Counted from the first letter of the stretch, positions 1 through 8,628 are shown. The stretch is 47,748 nt of DNA from Bacteroidota bacterium (GCA_021324735.1 JAJPIO010000010.1:1-47748), one strand, 5' to 3'. Notes: generated by a model not told the origin, from the sequence alone. Program-made: numbers and translations.

Positions 1-1275
1 ACCGGTGCCAGCGCGATCGGCAATTCGTCCATCACGGATAATGGTACGACGGTCAGCACCTCGGAAAATCTTCAGACGAGCGGCACGGGCACGATCACCT
101 CGGCGGGTCTCTTAACCGGCAGCGCCGGCGAGACGATCTCGGGTGGCGCGATCAGCTTGAATGATAACGCGACCACGAACACCGTGAGCATCGGTGGTGG
201 CACGACTACCGGCACGATCACGATCGGTGGTACGGGCACGCAGTCGATCGACGTTGGCGATGGCGCCGGCGTAAAGACGGTCGGCGTCGGAAGCTCGACC
301 GGAGCCAGTGCGACCAACCTGCTATCGGGTTCGGGTGGATTGAACCTCAATGCCAGCAATAACCAGCCGACCAATATCAACACCGGCACGAGCACCGGCG
401 CCGTTAACATTGCGAATGGCACGGGCGCGAACTCGGTCTTGATCGGTAATTCGAATACGACGGCGATCACGCTTACGGCGGCGGCCGGTGCAACGATCAC
501 GGCATCGCATCTCGATGCAACGCCGATTGGTGCGACCACCGCAAGCACGGGCGCCTTCACAACGCTTAGTTCAACTGCGCCAGCTGCGTCCGATGCTGTT
601 ACGATTACTGGTGTTAGTGGAAAGAATGATATTACCGCGACTAATTGGAGTATATCACATGCTGGTGCTATTACATCATCCACGGGTGCCCAGACAGCAA
701 CATTCACCTCGACCAGTACGACCGATGGTGATTTCGCAGTCAAGGGCAACGTAAGCGGTAGCGGTGCTGGTAGTCATCTATATGGTGTATACGGTTTGGC
801 AAGTAATACGACTACGACAAACGTCAAATCTATTGGTGTTTTGGCCCAAGGTAATGCTGTAACATCCGTTGGAAATACCAACGTAGCGTTGCAAGTCGAT
901 AAGGGCGAACTTACCGTAGGTAGGACAACGGATCCAAACACTGCTGATGGTACTGGTGTAACTATTGTAAATGCCGCTGCTACTGGGGGTCCGTCAGGAC
1001 AGGTAACTTTGGCGACGAGCTTCGCTTCAACTGCTACAGCTACTTCCGTTAGTCAATCGTTTACCGTTGGGAATGAATACTGCAAGACCTCAAGTATTAT
1101 TTTGGTATCAGTAAACAACGATCCTGATCCAGGTAACGCTGCATTCACTGTGACCGCAACTCCTGGCGCTGGGTCATTCACGGTAGTGGTGACAGCAACA
1201 GAATTGACAGGTGCCACAACTACTGCTAACCCGACTGTCAAGGTTGGTTACCTGATAATAAATCCTAGCAAGTAA
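1..1275 (+). CDS. Repetitive tail-fibre-like surface protein (5' partial)
   Basis: The frame is open from the first base of the window, so the N-terminus lies outside; the first ATG inside (157) is probably not the start. What is visible is rich in Gly, Thr, Ser, Asn and Ala and has short beta-type repeats, for example TTGTITIGG and GAVNIANGTGANSVLIGN. It also has the motif PIGATTASTGAFTTLSST, which is common in phage tail-fibre and related adhesin proteins. The last ~90 residues form a different, less repetitive domain with one Cys and end in VGYLIINPSK. No T9SS-type C-terminal domain is recognisable. From about base 600 the DNA becomes visibly AT-richer than the upstream repeat part. It is followed by a terminator at 1340. 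It is similar in style to the two surface proteins downstream. The role (adhesin or appendage) is inferred. Confidence 0.8.
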   Translation, partial: TGASAIGNSSITDNGTTVSTSENLQTSGTGTITSAGLLTGSAGETISGGAISLNDNATTNTVSIGGGTTTGTITIGGTGTQSIDVGDGAGVKTVGVGSSTGASATNLLSGSGGLNLNASNNQPTNINTGTSTGAVNIANGTGANSVLIGNSNTTAITLTAAAGATITASHLDATPIGATTASTGAFTTLSSTAPAASDAVTITGVSGKNDITATNWSISHAGAITSSTGAQTATFTSTSTTDGDFAVKGNVSGSGAGSHLYGVYGLASNTTTTNVKSIGVLAQGNAVTSVGNTNVALQVDKGELTVGRTTDPNTADGTGVTIVNAAATGGPSGQVTLATSFASTATATSVSQSFTVGNEYCKTSSIILVSVNNDPDPGNAAFTVTATPGAGSFTVVVTATELTGATTTANPTVKVGYLIINPSK

Positions 1276-1339
1276 AATGTCGCATAATCGGGCACTACTT
1301 TTCAGGAGTGTCTGATAATGAAACATACTTTAAGGAAAG

Positions 1340-1370
1340 GCCTCGATTTCAAGTTGGAATCGAGGCTTTT
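1340..1370 (+). terminator. Rho-independent terminator
   Basis: A perfect 9-bp stem GCCTCGATT (1340-1348) / AATCGAGGC (1358-1366) with a 9-nt loop is followed by TTTTCATTTT. It lies 65 bases after the stop of the first surface-protein gene. Confidence 0.85.
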
Positions 1371-1462
1371 CATTTTGGCATAGTATTGGTAAATAAATAG
1401 AGAGTATCTCGCTTTCTGGTAGAAGACTTCCCCACAAACGTCTTCGCATGGTTGTTCCAGAA

Positions 1463-1491
1463 TTGACGAGCGCGGTAACGTGCCGTTAGTT
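1463..1491 (+). promoter_or_regulatory. Possible promoter of the giant surface-protein gene
   Basis: TTGACG (1463-1468), a 17-base spacer, then TTAGTT (1486-1491) resembles a sigma-70-type promoter placed between the upstream terminator and the long leader of the next gene. The second box is a poor match, so this is a weak call. Confidence 0.2.
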
Positions 1492-1512
1492 GCGGGTTGC
1501 GTTTTGGTAAAT

Positions 1513-1676
1513 TGTTCTTTCTCGGAGTCGCTGGACTCTTTCGCTTAAGGGCGCCTGGTTCTTGTGACCGGCAACAACGTGATGTCATCGGATGTCGTGT
1601 TGCCGGATGTTTTAGAACGTGTGGCTGTCTTCGATCGTCAGGGCCTGGTCTCTCCTCAATCTCTTTAAGGAAAAAA
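1513..1676 (+). promoter_or_regulatory. Structured 5' leader of the giant surface-protein gene
   Basis: The leader contains, in order, TGTTCTTTCTCG (1513-1524), a small hairpin GAGTC/GACTC (1525-1538), CTTAAGGGCGCC (1544-1555) and a strong hairpin. The strong hairpin is CCGGCAACAACG (1568-1579) paired with CGTGTTGCCGG (1596-1606), with one bulged A. A similar order of elements occurs in the leader at 8629. The function is unknown; mRNA stability or translational control are possibilities. Confidence 0.35.
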
Positions 1677-4600
1677 ATGAAACTTCGTACGATCGCCGCT
1701 ATGGCGACCATGGGCCTAATTGTGTTCGCCGGAACGGGCCGGGCACAGCAGGCTCTGACTGCCTCGCATGACGTTCCTCACCAGCTTAGCTACCAGGGTG
1801 TTCTTCTGGACGCTCAGGGCCTACCAGCTTCGGATGGAGTTCAGCATCTTACGCTTCGCCTCTATGCCGACCAAAACGGTGAGACACCGGTGTGGGAAGA
1901 TTCCTTCGACGCAACGGTAAAGAGTGGTGTATTCTCCGTAATGTTGGGCAGCCAAAAGCCGCTTCCGGAAGTCACCAAACTTTCGAGCAATCTTTATCTC
2001 GGAGTGACGATCGGCGATGGCGCAGAGCTTCGCCCGCTTTCTTCACTCTCTTCAAGCCCCTACGCACTCAATGTTGCGAACGGAGCTATCACAAAAGAGA
2101 AGATGGGTACCGATTATGTTGGCTCGATCTCGATCAACGGCCAGCAGGTAACGGGCAAAGGCGGCAGCCTGAACCTCGTGACCGGTAATGGTATCGAAGC
2201 GACGTACGATGCAGCAACGAATTCACTCGCGCTTGCGAGCACGGCATCCCTTCAAAACAACACCAAAGGCGCAACTGCACAGGATGACGATGAGAACGAT
2301 CCGCATGGCAACCACGAAGGCGGAGTCGGTAACTCGAACCACTGGTGGTCGCATATTTTCGTCGATAGCATATACAATGGCCTTTCGGCCGGCGTCATTC
2401 ACTCGGTGGGCGCAAGCTATGCGTTCAAGAGCGGTCCGGTTGCCTTAGGCACGGAAGTATCGGGTACGCTCCCCATCGCTAACGGTGGTACCGGTGCCAC
2501 GACGGCTTCGGGTGCGCTCGCTAACTTGTTGCCGTCTCAGTCGGGCAATAGCGGCAAAGTGCTCACGACGAACGGCACCACGGCCTCCTGGCAGACTCCG
2601 AGCAGCAGCTCCAGTTCTGTAGCCTTCAACAATGTGACGAACGGTACGAATGCAAATGCCCTCGTCATCGGTAGCGGCGGTTCACTCAGTGCCACCGGGA
2701 CCGGTACGATCACGGCAACGAATCTCGCCGCCGGTTCAACACTTACGGCTGCACAGATCGCAACAGCCGGTACGCTTTCGAACAACACGACGGGTAACGC
2801 TGCAACGGCAACCAACGCAACGAATGCTACCAATGCGACGAACGCCACCAACGCTACCATAGCGACAACGGCGAACAATCTTGCAAGCACTGCAACGGTC
2901 AATGCCAATCAGATCGTAGGCACGCTTTCGAACAACACCACGGGTAACGCTGCAACGGCAACGACTGCGACGAATGCTACTACAGCGACGACGGCGAACA
3001 ATCTGGCCAGCACCGCAACGGTTAATGCCAACCAGATCGTAGGCACACTTTCGAACAACACCACCGGTAATGCTGCAACGGCAACGAATGCAACAACGGC
3101 GGCGAACCTTACGGGTAATATCAGCGAGAGCCAGGTGAATGGTCTTTCGAGCGACCTCAGCGGCAAGCTTTCGAAGTCGCTTAATGATGGTAACATTTTC
3201 GTTGGTAACTCATCGAACGTTGCAACGGGTGTTGCAATGTCGGGTGATGCGACGATCACCGACGCCGGTGTGGTAACGGTTTCCCATGCGGCGAGCGCGA
3301 ATAATGCGACCAACGCTACAAATGCTACCAATGCAACGAACGCGACCAACGCTACGCATGCTACGAACGCGGACAATGCTACGAACGCTACGCACGCCAC
3401 GAATGCGGACAACGCCACGAATGCCACGAACGCCACCACGGCAACGACAGCGAATAATCTTGCCGGCACCGCGACCATCAATGCCAATCAGATCACGGGC
3501 ACGCTTTCGAACAACACGACGGGTAACGCTGCAACGGCAACCAATGCCACTAATGCAACGAACGCTGCGAACCTGACCGGCACGAACCTGACGGGAGACG
3601 TGACGAATAACGGAGATGCCACGACCATCGCGAATAACTCGCAGGCCGGTCACGACATTGCGAATGCACTCACGACCTGGGGTGGTACACTGACGAATAA
3701 CACCTCCGGTAACGCCGCAACGGCAACAACCGCGACGACAGCGAATAATCTTGCTTCGACCGCGACGGTGAATGCGAACCAGATCACCGGTACGCTTTCG
3801 AACAACACGACCGGTAACGCGGCGACGGCGACCACAGCCAACAGTCTTTCGAATACGGCATCGGTCCCGGCGAGCCAGATCACGGGTACCGTTTCGAATT
3901 CGCAATTAGCGAATAACTCGATCACGATCAATACAGCTTCACCGCTTTCCGGCGGCGGCACGGTTGCGCTCGGTGGCTCGCTCAGTCTTTCCCTGGGCAC
4001 GGTCAGCGCGGCGAACGGAGGAACGGGGCTTAGCGCTTCGACCGGTACCCAATTCCTGCGTGGCGATGGATCGGGCGGATGGACCCAGGGCGCTATCGCT
4101 TCCGGTGATCTTCCTTCGACGATCTCCTCGAACACGACGGGTAACGCCGCTACGGCAACCACGGCGACGACGGCAAATAATCTTGCCGGTACCGCCACGA
4201 TCAACGCCAACCAGATCACGGGTACGCTTTCGAACAACACGACGGGCAATGCGGCCACCGCGACGACGGCGGCGAACCTGACCGGTAACATCAGCGAAAG
4301 CCAGGTGAACAACCTGACGAGCGACCTCAATGGTAAGCTTTCCAATTCGCTCACCGATGGTGACATTTTCGTTGGTAACTCCTCGAACGTTGCAACCGGT
4401 GTTGCCATGTCCGGCGACGCTACGATCACCGACGCCGGCGTCGTGACGGTTTCACACGCAACGAATGCCGACAATTCGACGAATGCAACGAACGCGACGA
4501 GCGCTACCACGGCGGCGAACCTGACCGGTAACATCTCCGAAAGCCAGGTCAACGGACTTACGAGCGATCTCAGCTCGATCAATAGTTCGCTCACCTCGAT

Positions 4601-6953
4601 CAATGCGAATGCCGTGTTCAAGAACGGTACGTACAACAATCCGGCCTGGATCACCTCGCTGGCTGGATCGAAAATTTCGGGTCCGGTTGCAAATGCGACC
4701 AACGCTACAAATGCAACGAACGCCACGAATGCAACGAACGCCACGAATGCGACCAACGCCACGAATGCGACCAACGCTACAAATGCGACCAACGCCACGA
4801 ATGCTGCAAACCTGACGGGTACCAACCTGACGGGCGACGTGACGAATAATGGCGATGCGATGACCATTGCGAATAATTCGCAGGCCGGACAGGACATTGC
4901 GAATGCGCTCACGACCTGGGGTGGTACGCTGACGAACAATACGTCCGGCAACGCAGCTACGGCGACGACGGCTACGAACGCCACGACTGCAACGACGGCG
5001 AATAATCTCGCCTCGACCGCTACGGTGAACGCGAACCAGATCACGGGCACGCTCTCCGCGAGCAATATTCCGGATTTGGGTGGAAGCTATATCAAGAACA
5101 GCACCTCGCAACAGACGGCGAACTTTAACATCAGTGGTAATGGCACGATGGGTGGTACGCTCACGGCGGGCGGCCTGAGTGTGACCGGACCGGGTAACAT
5201 CAGTGGTAATACGAGCGGTGTATTGTTAACCGTAAGCAACAGCAGCACCGGTCTGAATGCCGCGAGCGTGAAGGCGACGACCTCCAGCGGATGGGGACTC
5301 CTCGCCACCGAATCGAACGGCGGCGTTGCCATCGAAGGTGATGCCAACGGAACGGGTGGCGCGTTCGAGGCCGCCATTCTCGGCCGCTCGAGCGCTGCGC
5401 CTGCTTTCGAGGCCATGGCATCCGGAACTGCGGCGGCTATGCTCATCCATAATTCCGGAACCGGCTATGATATTTATAGCGGCCCGAATGGAAACAGCCA
5501 TAATTGGTATATCACCAACACCGGAGGAGCGGACTTCGCAAACCTTACCGTGGAGGGGAACGGCGTTGTGAACGGTCAATTTTCCAATGCAACACCGACT
5601 TCGAGCACGAACGTCATCGGCAGTAACGCCGAAGGCGAGAGCGGCCAGAGCATGCAGTGGGGGGTAACCCAGCGCGGCTATGCCGTCGGCATCTGGAATG
5701 CCTACGATCCTGGAACGACCGCCGGTAATTATGGTGGCGGTATGATCGTAAAAGTAAAGAGTACCAATTCGGGTCTTCGCGCCTTCGAAGTGGCTCAGGG
5801 CAGCACGGCTTCCGGCGCCGCCACGACGCTTCTCGGCGTTCAGGCCGATGGTACGCTCCTTACAACGCTCCCGACCGGCCTCGTACATAGCACGAGCGGT
5901 GTCCTTTCGAGCGCGGCGCTTTCCGCTTCGGACGTTGCAGCGGCCGGTACGCTTTCGAACAACACAACGGGTAATGCTGCGACCGCCACCACCGCGAGCA
6001 ACCTTGCGAGCAGCGCTACCGTGAATGCGAACCAGCTCACTGGTACGATCGCTTCCAGTAACCTTCCGGGTGCGGGTGGCGACCTTTCCGGCACGCTCAC
6101 CAATGCTGTGGTCGCAGGAATCCAGGGAGTGGCAGTTTCTTCCACGGCGCCAACCACGAACCAGTACCTGAAGTACAACGGCTCGGCGTGGGTACCGGCA
6201 ACGCTTACAGTTACCGGACTTACCAATCCGATGACCACCAAAGGGGACATGATCTACTCCTCGGATAACACGGGCACTGCGGCGCGCCTCGGTATCGGTT
6301 CGACCGGTCAGGTCCTTACCGTTGATGCGACAGGCGTTCCGGTGTGGTCCAGCAGTTTACCGGCCGTGACGAGCGTTTCAACCGGTACAATCACGGCTAA
6401 TTCGGGTTCGACGCTCAATATCAATAACTCGAACACAACGGCTGGAACTACGGCAATTAACATCAATAATACCGGCACTGGCAACATCAATCTTGCTGGC
6501 GGTGGGGGTGTAGTGATGATCAATGGTGGCTTTAGCTTGCATAAGTTAGTCATTAGCAATTCGGGAAGTTCGGTCACAACCTATACTGTTGATAATAGCG
6601 GAAGCTCATTGCCAAGAGATATGTTTATTGAGGTTGATGCTTCGGCTGCCGGATCTGCGACCCACAATTCAACGTCCACGACAAATGGGGATGTTGTAGT
6701 CCAGCTTCCCTCCGCATCTTCTGTGCCAGGACGCGTTATTTTCTTGGCGGCGAAAAGCCACTTATCAACCTGGACAACGGGCAGCAGGCCTGCCGGTGCG
6801 AATTACATCTTTGTAAGCCCCGCATCTGGTGAGACTATTTCGGGTAGTACCACGACCTTAAATTCTGGTCTCTTAAATACCAATGCCGCTGGTAATACGA
6901 TTACGCTTGTCAGTGATGGCACAAGCAACTGGTATATCATGGCCAGCCACTAA
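1677..6953 (+). CDS. Giant secreted NAT-repeat protein with tail-fibre-like modules
   Basis: The protein has 1758 residues from ATG 1677, preceded by TTTAAGGA. This start is preferred over an upstream in-frame ATG (1497) because it begins a clear signal peptide (MKLRTIAAMATMGLIVFAG, cleavage near GRAQQ). Residues ~35-145 form a 'LSYQGVLLDAQG...' module typical of secreted FCB-group proteins. The body repeats SNNTTGNAATAT about ten times, with runs of Asn-Ala-Thr triplets. Two longer modules each occur twice (LTGNISESQVN to VTVSHA, and TGDVTNNGDA to GGTLTNNTSG). A more complex region follows (about 5100-5900), then a tail-fibre-like segment (NPMTTKGDMIYSS) and a C-terminal domain ending NWYIMASH. 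The C-terminal ~140 residues are encoded by AT-richer DNA. A stiff, fibrous surface protein is inferred; no enzyme motif is seen and the partner is unknown. Confidence 0.85.
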   Translation: MKLRTIAAMATMGLIVFAGTGRAQQALTASHDVPHQLSYQGVLLDAQGLPASDGVQHLTLRLYADQNGETPVWEDSFDATVKSGVFSVMLGSQKPLPEVTKLSSNLYLGVTIGDGAELRPLSSLSSSPYALNVANGAITKEKMGTDYVGSISINGQQVTGKGGSLNLVTGNGIEATYDAATNSLALASTASLQNNTKGATAQDDDENDPHGNHEGGVGNSNHWWSHIFVDSIYNGLSAGVIHSVGASYAFKSGPVALGTEVSGTLPIANGGTGATTASGALANLLPSQSGNSGKVLTTNGTTASWQTPSSSSSSVAFNNVTNGTNANALVIGSGGSLSATGTGTITATNLAAGSTLTAAQIATAGTLSNNTTGNAATATNATNATNATNATNATIATTANNLASTATVNANQIVGTLSNNTTGNAATATTATNATTATTANNLASTATVNANQIVGTLSNNTTGNAATATNATTAANLTGNISESQVNGLSSDLSGKLSKSLNDGNIFVGNSSNVATGVAMSGDATITDAGVVTVSHAASANNATNATNATNATNATNATHATNADNATNATHATNADNATNATNATTATTANNLAGTATINANQITGTLSNNTTGNAATATNATNATNAANLTGTNLTGDVTNNGDATTIANNSQAGHDIANALTTWGGTLTNNTSGNAATATTATTANNLASTATVNANQITGTLSNNTTGNAATATTANSLSNTASVPASQITGTVSNSQLANNSITINTASPLSGGGTVALGGSLSLSLGTVSAANGGTGLSASTGTQFLRGDGSGGWTQGAIASGDLPSTISSNTTGNAATATTATTANNLAGTATINANQITGTLSNNTTGNAATATTAANLTGNISESQVNNLTSDLNGKLSNSLTDGDIFVGNSSNVATGVAMSGDATITDAGVVTVSHATNADNSTNATNATSATTAANLTGNISESQVNGLTSDLSSINSSLTSINANAVFKNGTYNNPAWITSLAGSKISGPVANATNATNATNATNATNATNATNATNATNATNATNATNAANLTGTNLTGDVTNNGDAMTIANNSQAGQDIANALTTWGGTLTNNTSGNAATATTATNATTATTANNLASTATVNANQITGTLSASNIPDLGGSYIKNSTSQQTANFNISGNGTMGGTLTAGGLSVTGPGNISGNTSGVLLTVSNSSTGLNAASVKATTSSGWGLLATESNGGVAIEGDANGTGGAFEAAILGRSSAAPAFEAMASGTAAAMLIHNSGTGYDIYSGPNGNSHNWYITNTGGADFANLTVEGNGVVNGQFSNATPTSSTNVIGSNAEGESGQSMQWGVTQRGYAVGIWNAYDPGTTAGNYGGGMIVKVKSTNSGLRAFEVAQGSTASGAATTLLGVQADGTLLTTLPTGLVHSTSGVLSSAALSASDVAAAGTLSNNTTGNAATATTASNLASSATVNANQLTGTIASSNLPGAGGDLSGTLTNAVVAGIQGVAVSSTAPTTNQYLKYNGSAWVPATLTVTGLTNPMTTKGDMIYSSDNTGTAARLGIGSTGQVLTVDATGVPVWSSSLPAVTSVSTGTITANSGSTLNINNSNTTAGTTAININNTGTGNINLAGGGGVVMINGGFSLHKLVISNSGSSVTTYTVDNSGSSLPRDMFIEVDASAAGSATHNSTSTTNGDVVVQLPSASSVPGRVIFLAAKSHLSTWTTGSRPAGANYIFVSPASGETISGSTTTLNSGLLNTNAAGNTITLVSDGTSNWYIMASH
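2770..5060 (+). repeat. In-gene repeat tract (NNTTGNAATAT modules and NAT arrays)
   Basis: The tract codes for repeated SNNTTGNAATAT modules and Asn-Ala-Thr arrays near 2812-2860, 3304-3440 and 4692-4799. Long module copies lie at about 3108-3293 and 4278-4463 (NISESQVN module), and at about 3571-3740 and 4810-4980 (NLTGDVTNNGD module). Synonymous sites differ between most copies, so much of the repetition is at protein level. The 4692 array is an exception (see next feature). Confidence 0.9.
4692..4799 (+). repeat. 18-bp tandem array, 6 units (12 NAT triplets)
   Basis: Twelve Asn-Ala-Thr triplets use AAT and AAC for Asn in strict alternation, giving six 18-bp units. Units 1 and 5 are AATGCGACCAACGCTACA, units 2 and 3 are AATGCAACGAACGCCACG, and units 4 and 6 are AATGCGACCAACGCCACG. 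The unit length is a multiple of three, so gain or loss of units keeps the frame. Confidence 0.9.
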
Positions 6954-6992
6954 TTAATTTTTCACACCGCGAGAGAGAGTTCACCTCGCAGC

Positions 6993-7031
6993 AGCCCCGG
7001 CACGAATCCCGCGCCGGGGCTTTGCATTTTA
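6993..7031 (+). terminator. Rho-independent terminator
   Basis: A 9-bp GC-rich stem AGCCCCGGC (6993-7001) / GCCGGGGCT (7013-7021) is followed by TTGCATTTT. It lies about 40 bases after the stop of the giant surface-protein gene and just before the REP cluster. Confidence 0.8.
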
Positions 7032-7043
7032 GGCGACCCGTCC

Positions 7044-7408
7044 GTGTACTGGCGATCTCCGGATCGCCAGCGAGTGGGGCGGGGTGGCTCCCGTGTACTG
7101 GCGATTTCCGGATCGCCAGTTCGTGCGGGTAAGTAGACTCCATCGGTTGTGCACTCTCGCGAGGTTCTCGCGATCAGAGATCGCGAGTACACACGTCCTG
7201 GTGTACTGGCGATCTCCGGATCGCCAGTTCGTGGGGGTAAGTAGACTCCACCGGTAGTGGCACCCTCGCGGGGTCTCGCGATCAGAGATCGCGAGTACAC
7301 ACACGTCCTCGTGTACTGGCGATCTCCGGATCGCCAGTTCGTGGGGGAGTAGACTGCACCAGTTGTGGCACCCTCACGGAGTTCTCGCGATCAGAGAGCG
7401 TGAGTACA
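7044..7408. repeat. Left REP/BIME-like cluster (7 units)
   Basis: Type A units consist of the tag GTGTA, a 9-bp stem CTGGCGATC/GATCGCCAG and the loop TCCG. They start at 7044, 7093 (one mismatch), 7201 and 7311. Type B units are the same design in inverted orientation (CTCGCGATC-AGA-GATCGCGAG followed by TACAC), at 7167, 7275 and, degenerate, 7384. Spacers share GTAGACTCCACCGGT- and GTGGCACCCTCGCGG-like text, and the A-to-A or B-to-B period is about 110 bp. Confidence 0.92.
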
Positions 7409-7434
7409 ACGCGAGACACCGGGCGTGCGCACCC

Positions 7435-8085
7435 CTACGCTGGTTCTTCGAAGCCGTAGTAATCGGGTGAGAGGTAGGTCCCGGGCCACTTCCGCCATTC
7501 GGTTACCAATCCAGCTTTTACCGGATTCATCAGCACATACCAAACGGCATTACCCAACCTTCCTTCGCGCACGACGTGATCGTACGTTTCCGCCTTCCAG
7601 AAATGTCCTCTTTGTTTGAGCATTCGATTAATTCGCAACGCCGTATACTTTTTATGCTCTTGCATGATACGAAACAGCGGCCTTGAATCAAGGCAATCAA
7701 AAACGGCGTGGACATGATTCGGCATAATACTATAAGCATGGATATAGATCGCACGTCCATTGAGATTAGCGAGCGACTCCATTACAATATTCCGAATTCT
7801 CTCTTCAGCCAGGTGATAGGGACCATTTCGATGCAGCACCTGCTCATACTCACGAAAATGATCGGCTTTTTCTTTTTCCGTTTTAGCGGTGCGCCACAAC
7901 TCGAGCAATCGTTTCGCTTCGGATTTTGGCACGGAGCCATGCAGTCGATATGTAACGAAATACGGCGCATCCTTTGGATCGAAGTGCGGTAGTCGGTGAC
8001 GATAAAAATAGTAGGGATTCGATTCCACCGAATCAATAGGGATCGAATCGGACAAAACCGAATCGGAACAGGGAGAAAGGACCAT
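7435..8085 (-). CDS. REP-associated tyrosine transposase (RAYT, Y1_Tnp family)
   Basis: The protein has 216 residues. It carries the HUH-type single-strand nuclease signature: the His-Val-His metal site in SIMPNHVHAVF (H124, H126) and a candidate catalytic tyrosine in AETYDHVVR (Y168). It also has the family's N-terminal HFDPKDAPYFVTYRL and the late AVWYVLMNPVKAGLV motif. Members (TnpA_REP, PF01797-like) bind and nick REP hairpins and are usually single-copy domesticated elements without terminal repeats of their own. Here the gene sits between two clusters of REP-like palindromes, fitting that role. Its DNA is AT-richer than the flanking repeats. The start at 8085 has only a poorly placed GGGG upstream; later starts are possible. 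All expected motifs are present, so it is probably intact. Confidence 0.9.
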   Translation of the reverse strand: MVLSPCSDSVLSDSIPIDSVESNPYYFYRHRLPHFDPKDAPYFVTYRLHGSVPKSEAKRLLELWRTAKTEKEKADHFREYEQVLHRNGPYHLAEERIRNIVMESLANLNGRAIYIHAYSIMPNHVHAVFDCLDSRPLFRIMQEHKKYTALRINRMLKQRGHFWKAETYDHVVREGRLGNAVWYVLMNPVKAGLVTEWRKWPGTYLSPDYYGFEEPA

Positions 8086-8126
8086 CCCCTAAAATACGAA
8101 TCTCAAGATACCCTCCGGCGAACTTT

Positions 8127-8483
8127 GTGTACCGGTGATCTCTGATCGCCGGTCGTGGGGTGGGGCACACTCCACCCGTGTGGCACCCTCGCGGGGTTCT
8201 CGCGATCAGAGATCGCGAGTACACACGGGGTCGTGTACTGGCGATCTCCGGATCGCCAGTGCGTGGGGTGGGGTGGCTCCCGTGTACTGGTGATCTCCAG
8301 ATCGCCAGTTCGTGGGGCGGAGCACACTCCACCCGTGTGGCACCCCGGCGGGTTCTCGCGATCAGAGATCGCGAGTACACACGTCCTCGTGTACTGGCGA
8401 TCTCCGGATCGCCAGTTCGTGGGGACGAGCACACTCCACCGGTCGCCCTCACGAGTTCTCGCGATCAGAGATCGCGAGTACAC
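8127..8483. repeat. Right REP/BIME-like cluster (7 units)
   Basis: Type A units start at 8127 (divergent: CCGGTGATC-TCT-GATCGCCGG stem), 8233, 8282 (variant) and 8389. Inverted type B units start at 8199, 8355 and 8458. The order from 8233 (A, A, B, A, B at offsets 0, 49, 122, 156, 225) matches the order from 7044 in the left cluster (0, 49, 123, 157, 231), so the two clusters share a directly repeated block of about 250 bp. Confidence 0.92.
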
Positions 8484-8610
8484 CGGTTCGCAAATTTTTG
8501 GAGATCCGGGAACTCGGTATTATTCATGAAATTACAACGCAAAACACAAACATAATTTCTGAAATCGCTTGCTAAAAGAATAAAAATGTAGGAAGGTGCC
8601 AAATTCTTCT

Positions 8611-8618
8611 TATATTTG
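8611..8618 (+). promoter_or_regulatory. Bacteroidota-type -7 box (TATATTTG)
   Basis: TATATTTG, followed by CA, matches the TAnnTTTG -7 element described for Bacteroidota primary sigma factors. It lies about 180 bases before the start of the third surface-protein gene and 10 bases before the structured leader. No convincing TTTG -33 element was found at the usual distance. Confidence 0.45.
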
Positions 8619-8628
8619 CAGTGTGGCC

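Noticed and set aside
1318-1383. Small ORF of 21 codons (MKHTLRKGLDF...) with CAGGAG about 9 bases upstream, running through the terminator at 1340
   Set aside because: It overlaps a perfect terminator stem and is very short; the apparent ribosome site may be chance. It would need ribosome profiling or conservation to be called.
1497-1676. N-terminal extension of the giant surface protein from ATG 1497
   Set aside because: The added 60 residues are Cys/Arg-rich, would bury the signal peptide, and lie in a leader with strong hairpins; ATG 1677 has AAGGA upstream.
2537-5065. Long minus-strand open frames rich in VALVAFVA-type text (2537-2908, 2909-3487, 3650-5065) opposite the NAT repeats
   Set aside because: They are the mechanical antisense of the Asn-Ala-Thr/Thr-Ala-Thr codons in a gene with a clear signal peptide and terminator; no ribosome site or domain supports them.
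7044-8483. CRISPR array
   Set aside because: Units are imperfect, inverted relative to each other, spaced irregularly (about 10 to 50 bases between palindromes) and the spacers are themselves conserved; no cas gene is present. REP/BIME explains them.
6937-8555. Overlapping frames on both strands in the REP clusters with repeated RSLIART/GDPEIAST-like text
   Set aside because: They come from reading the REP palindromes in several frames; no start signals, and the sequence is explained by the repeats.
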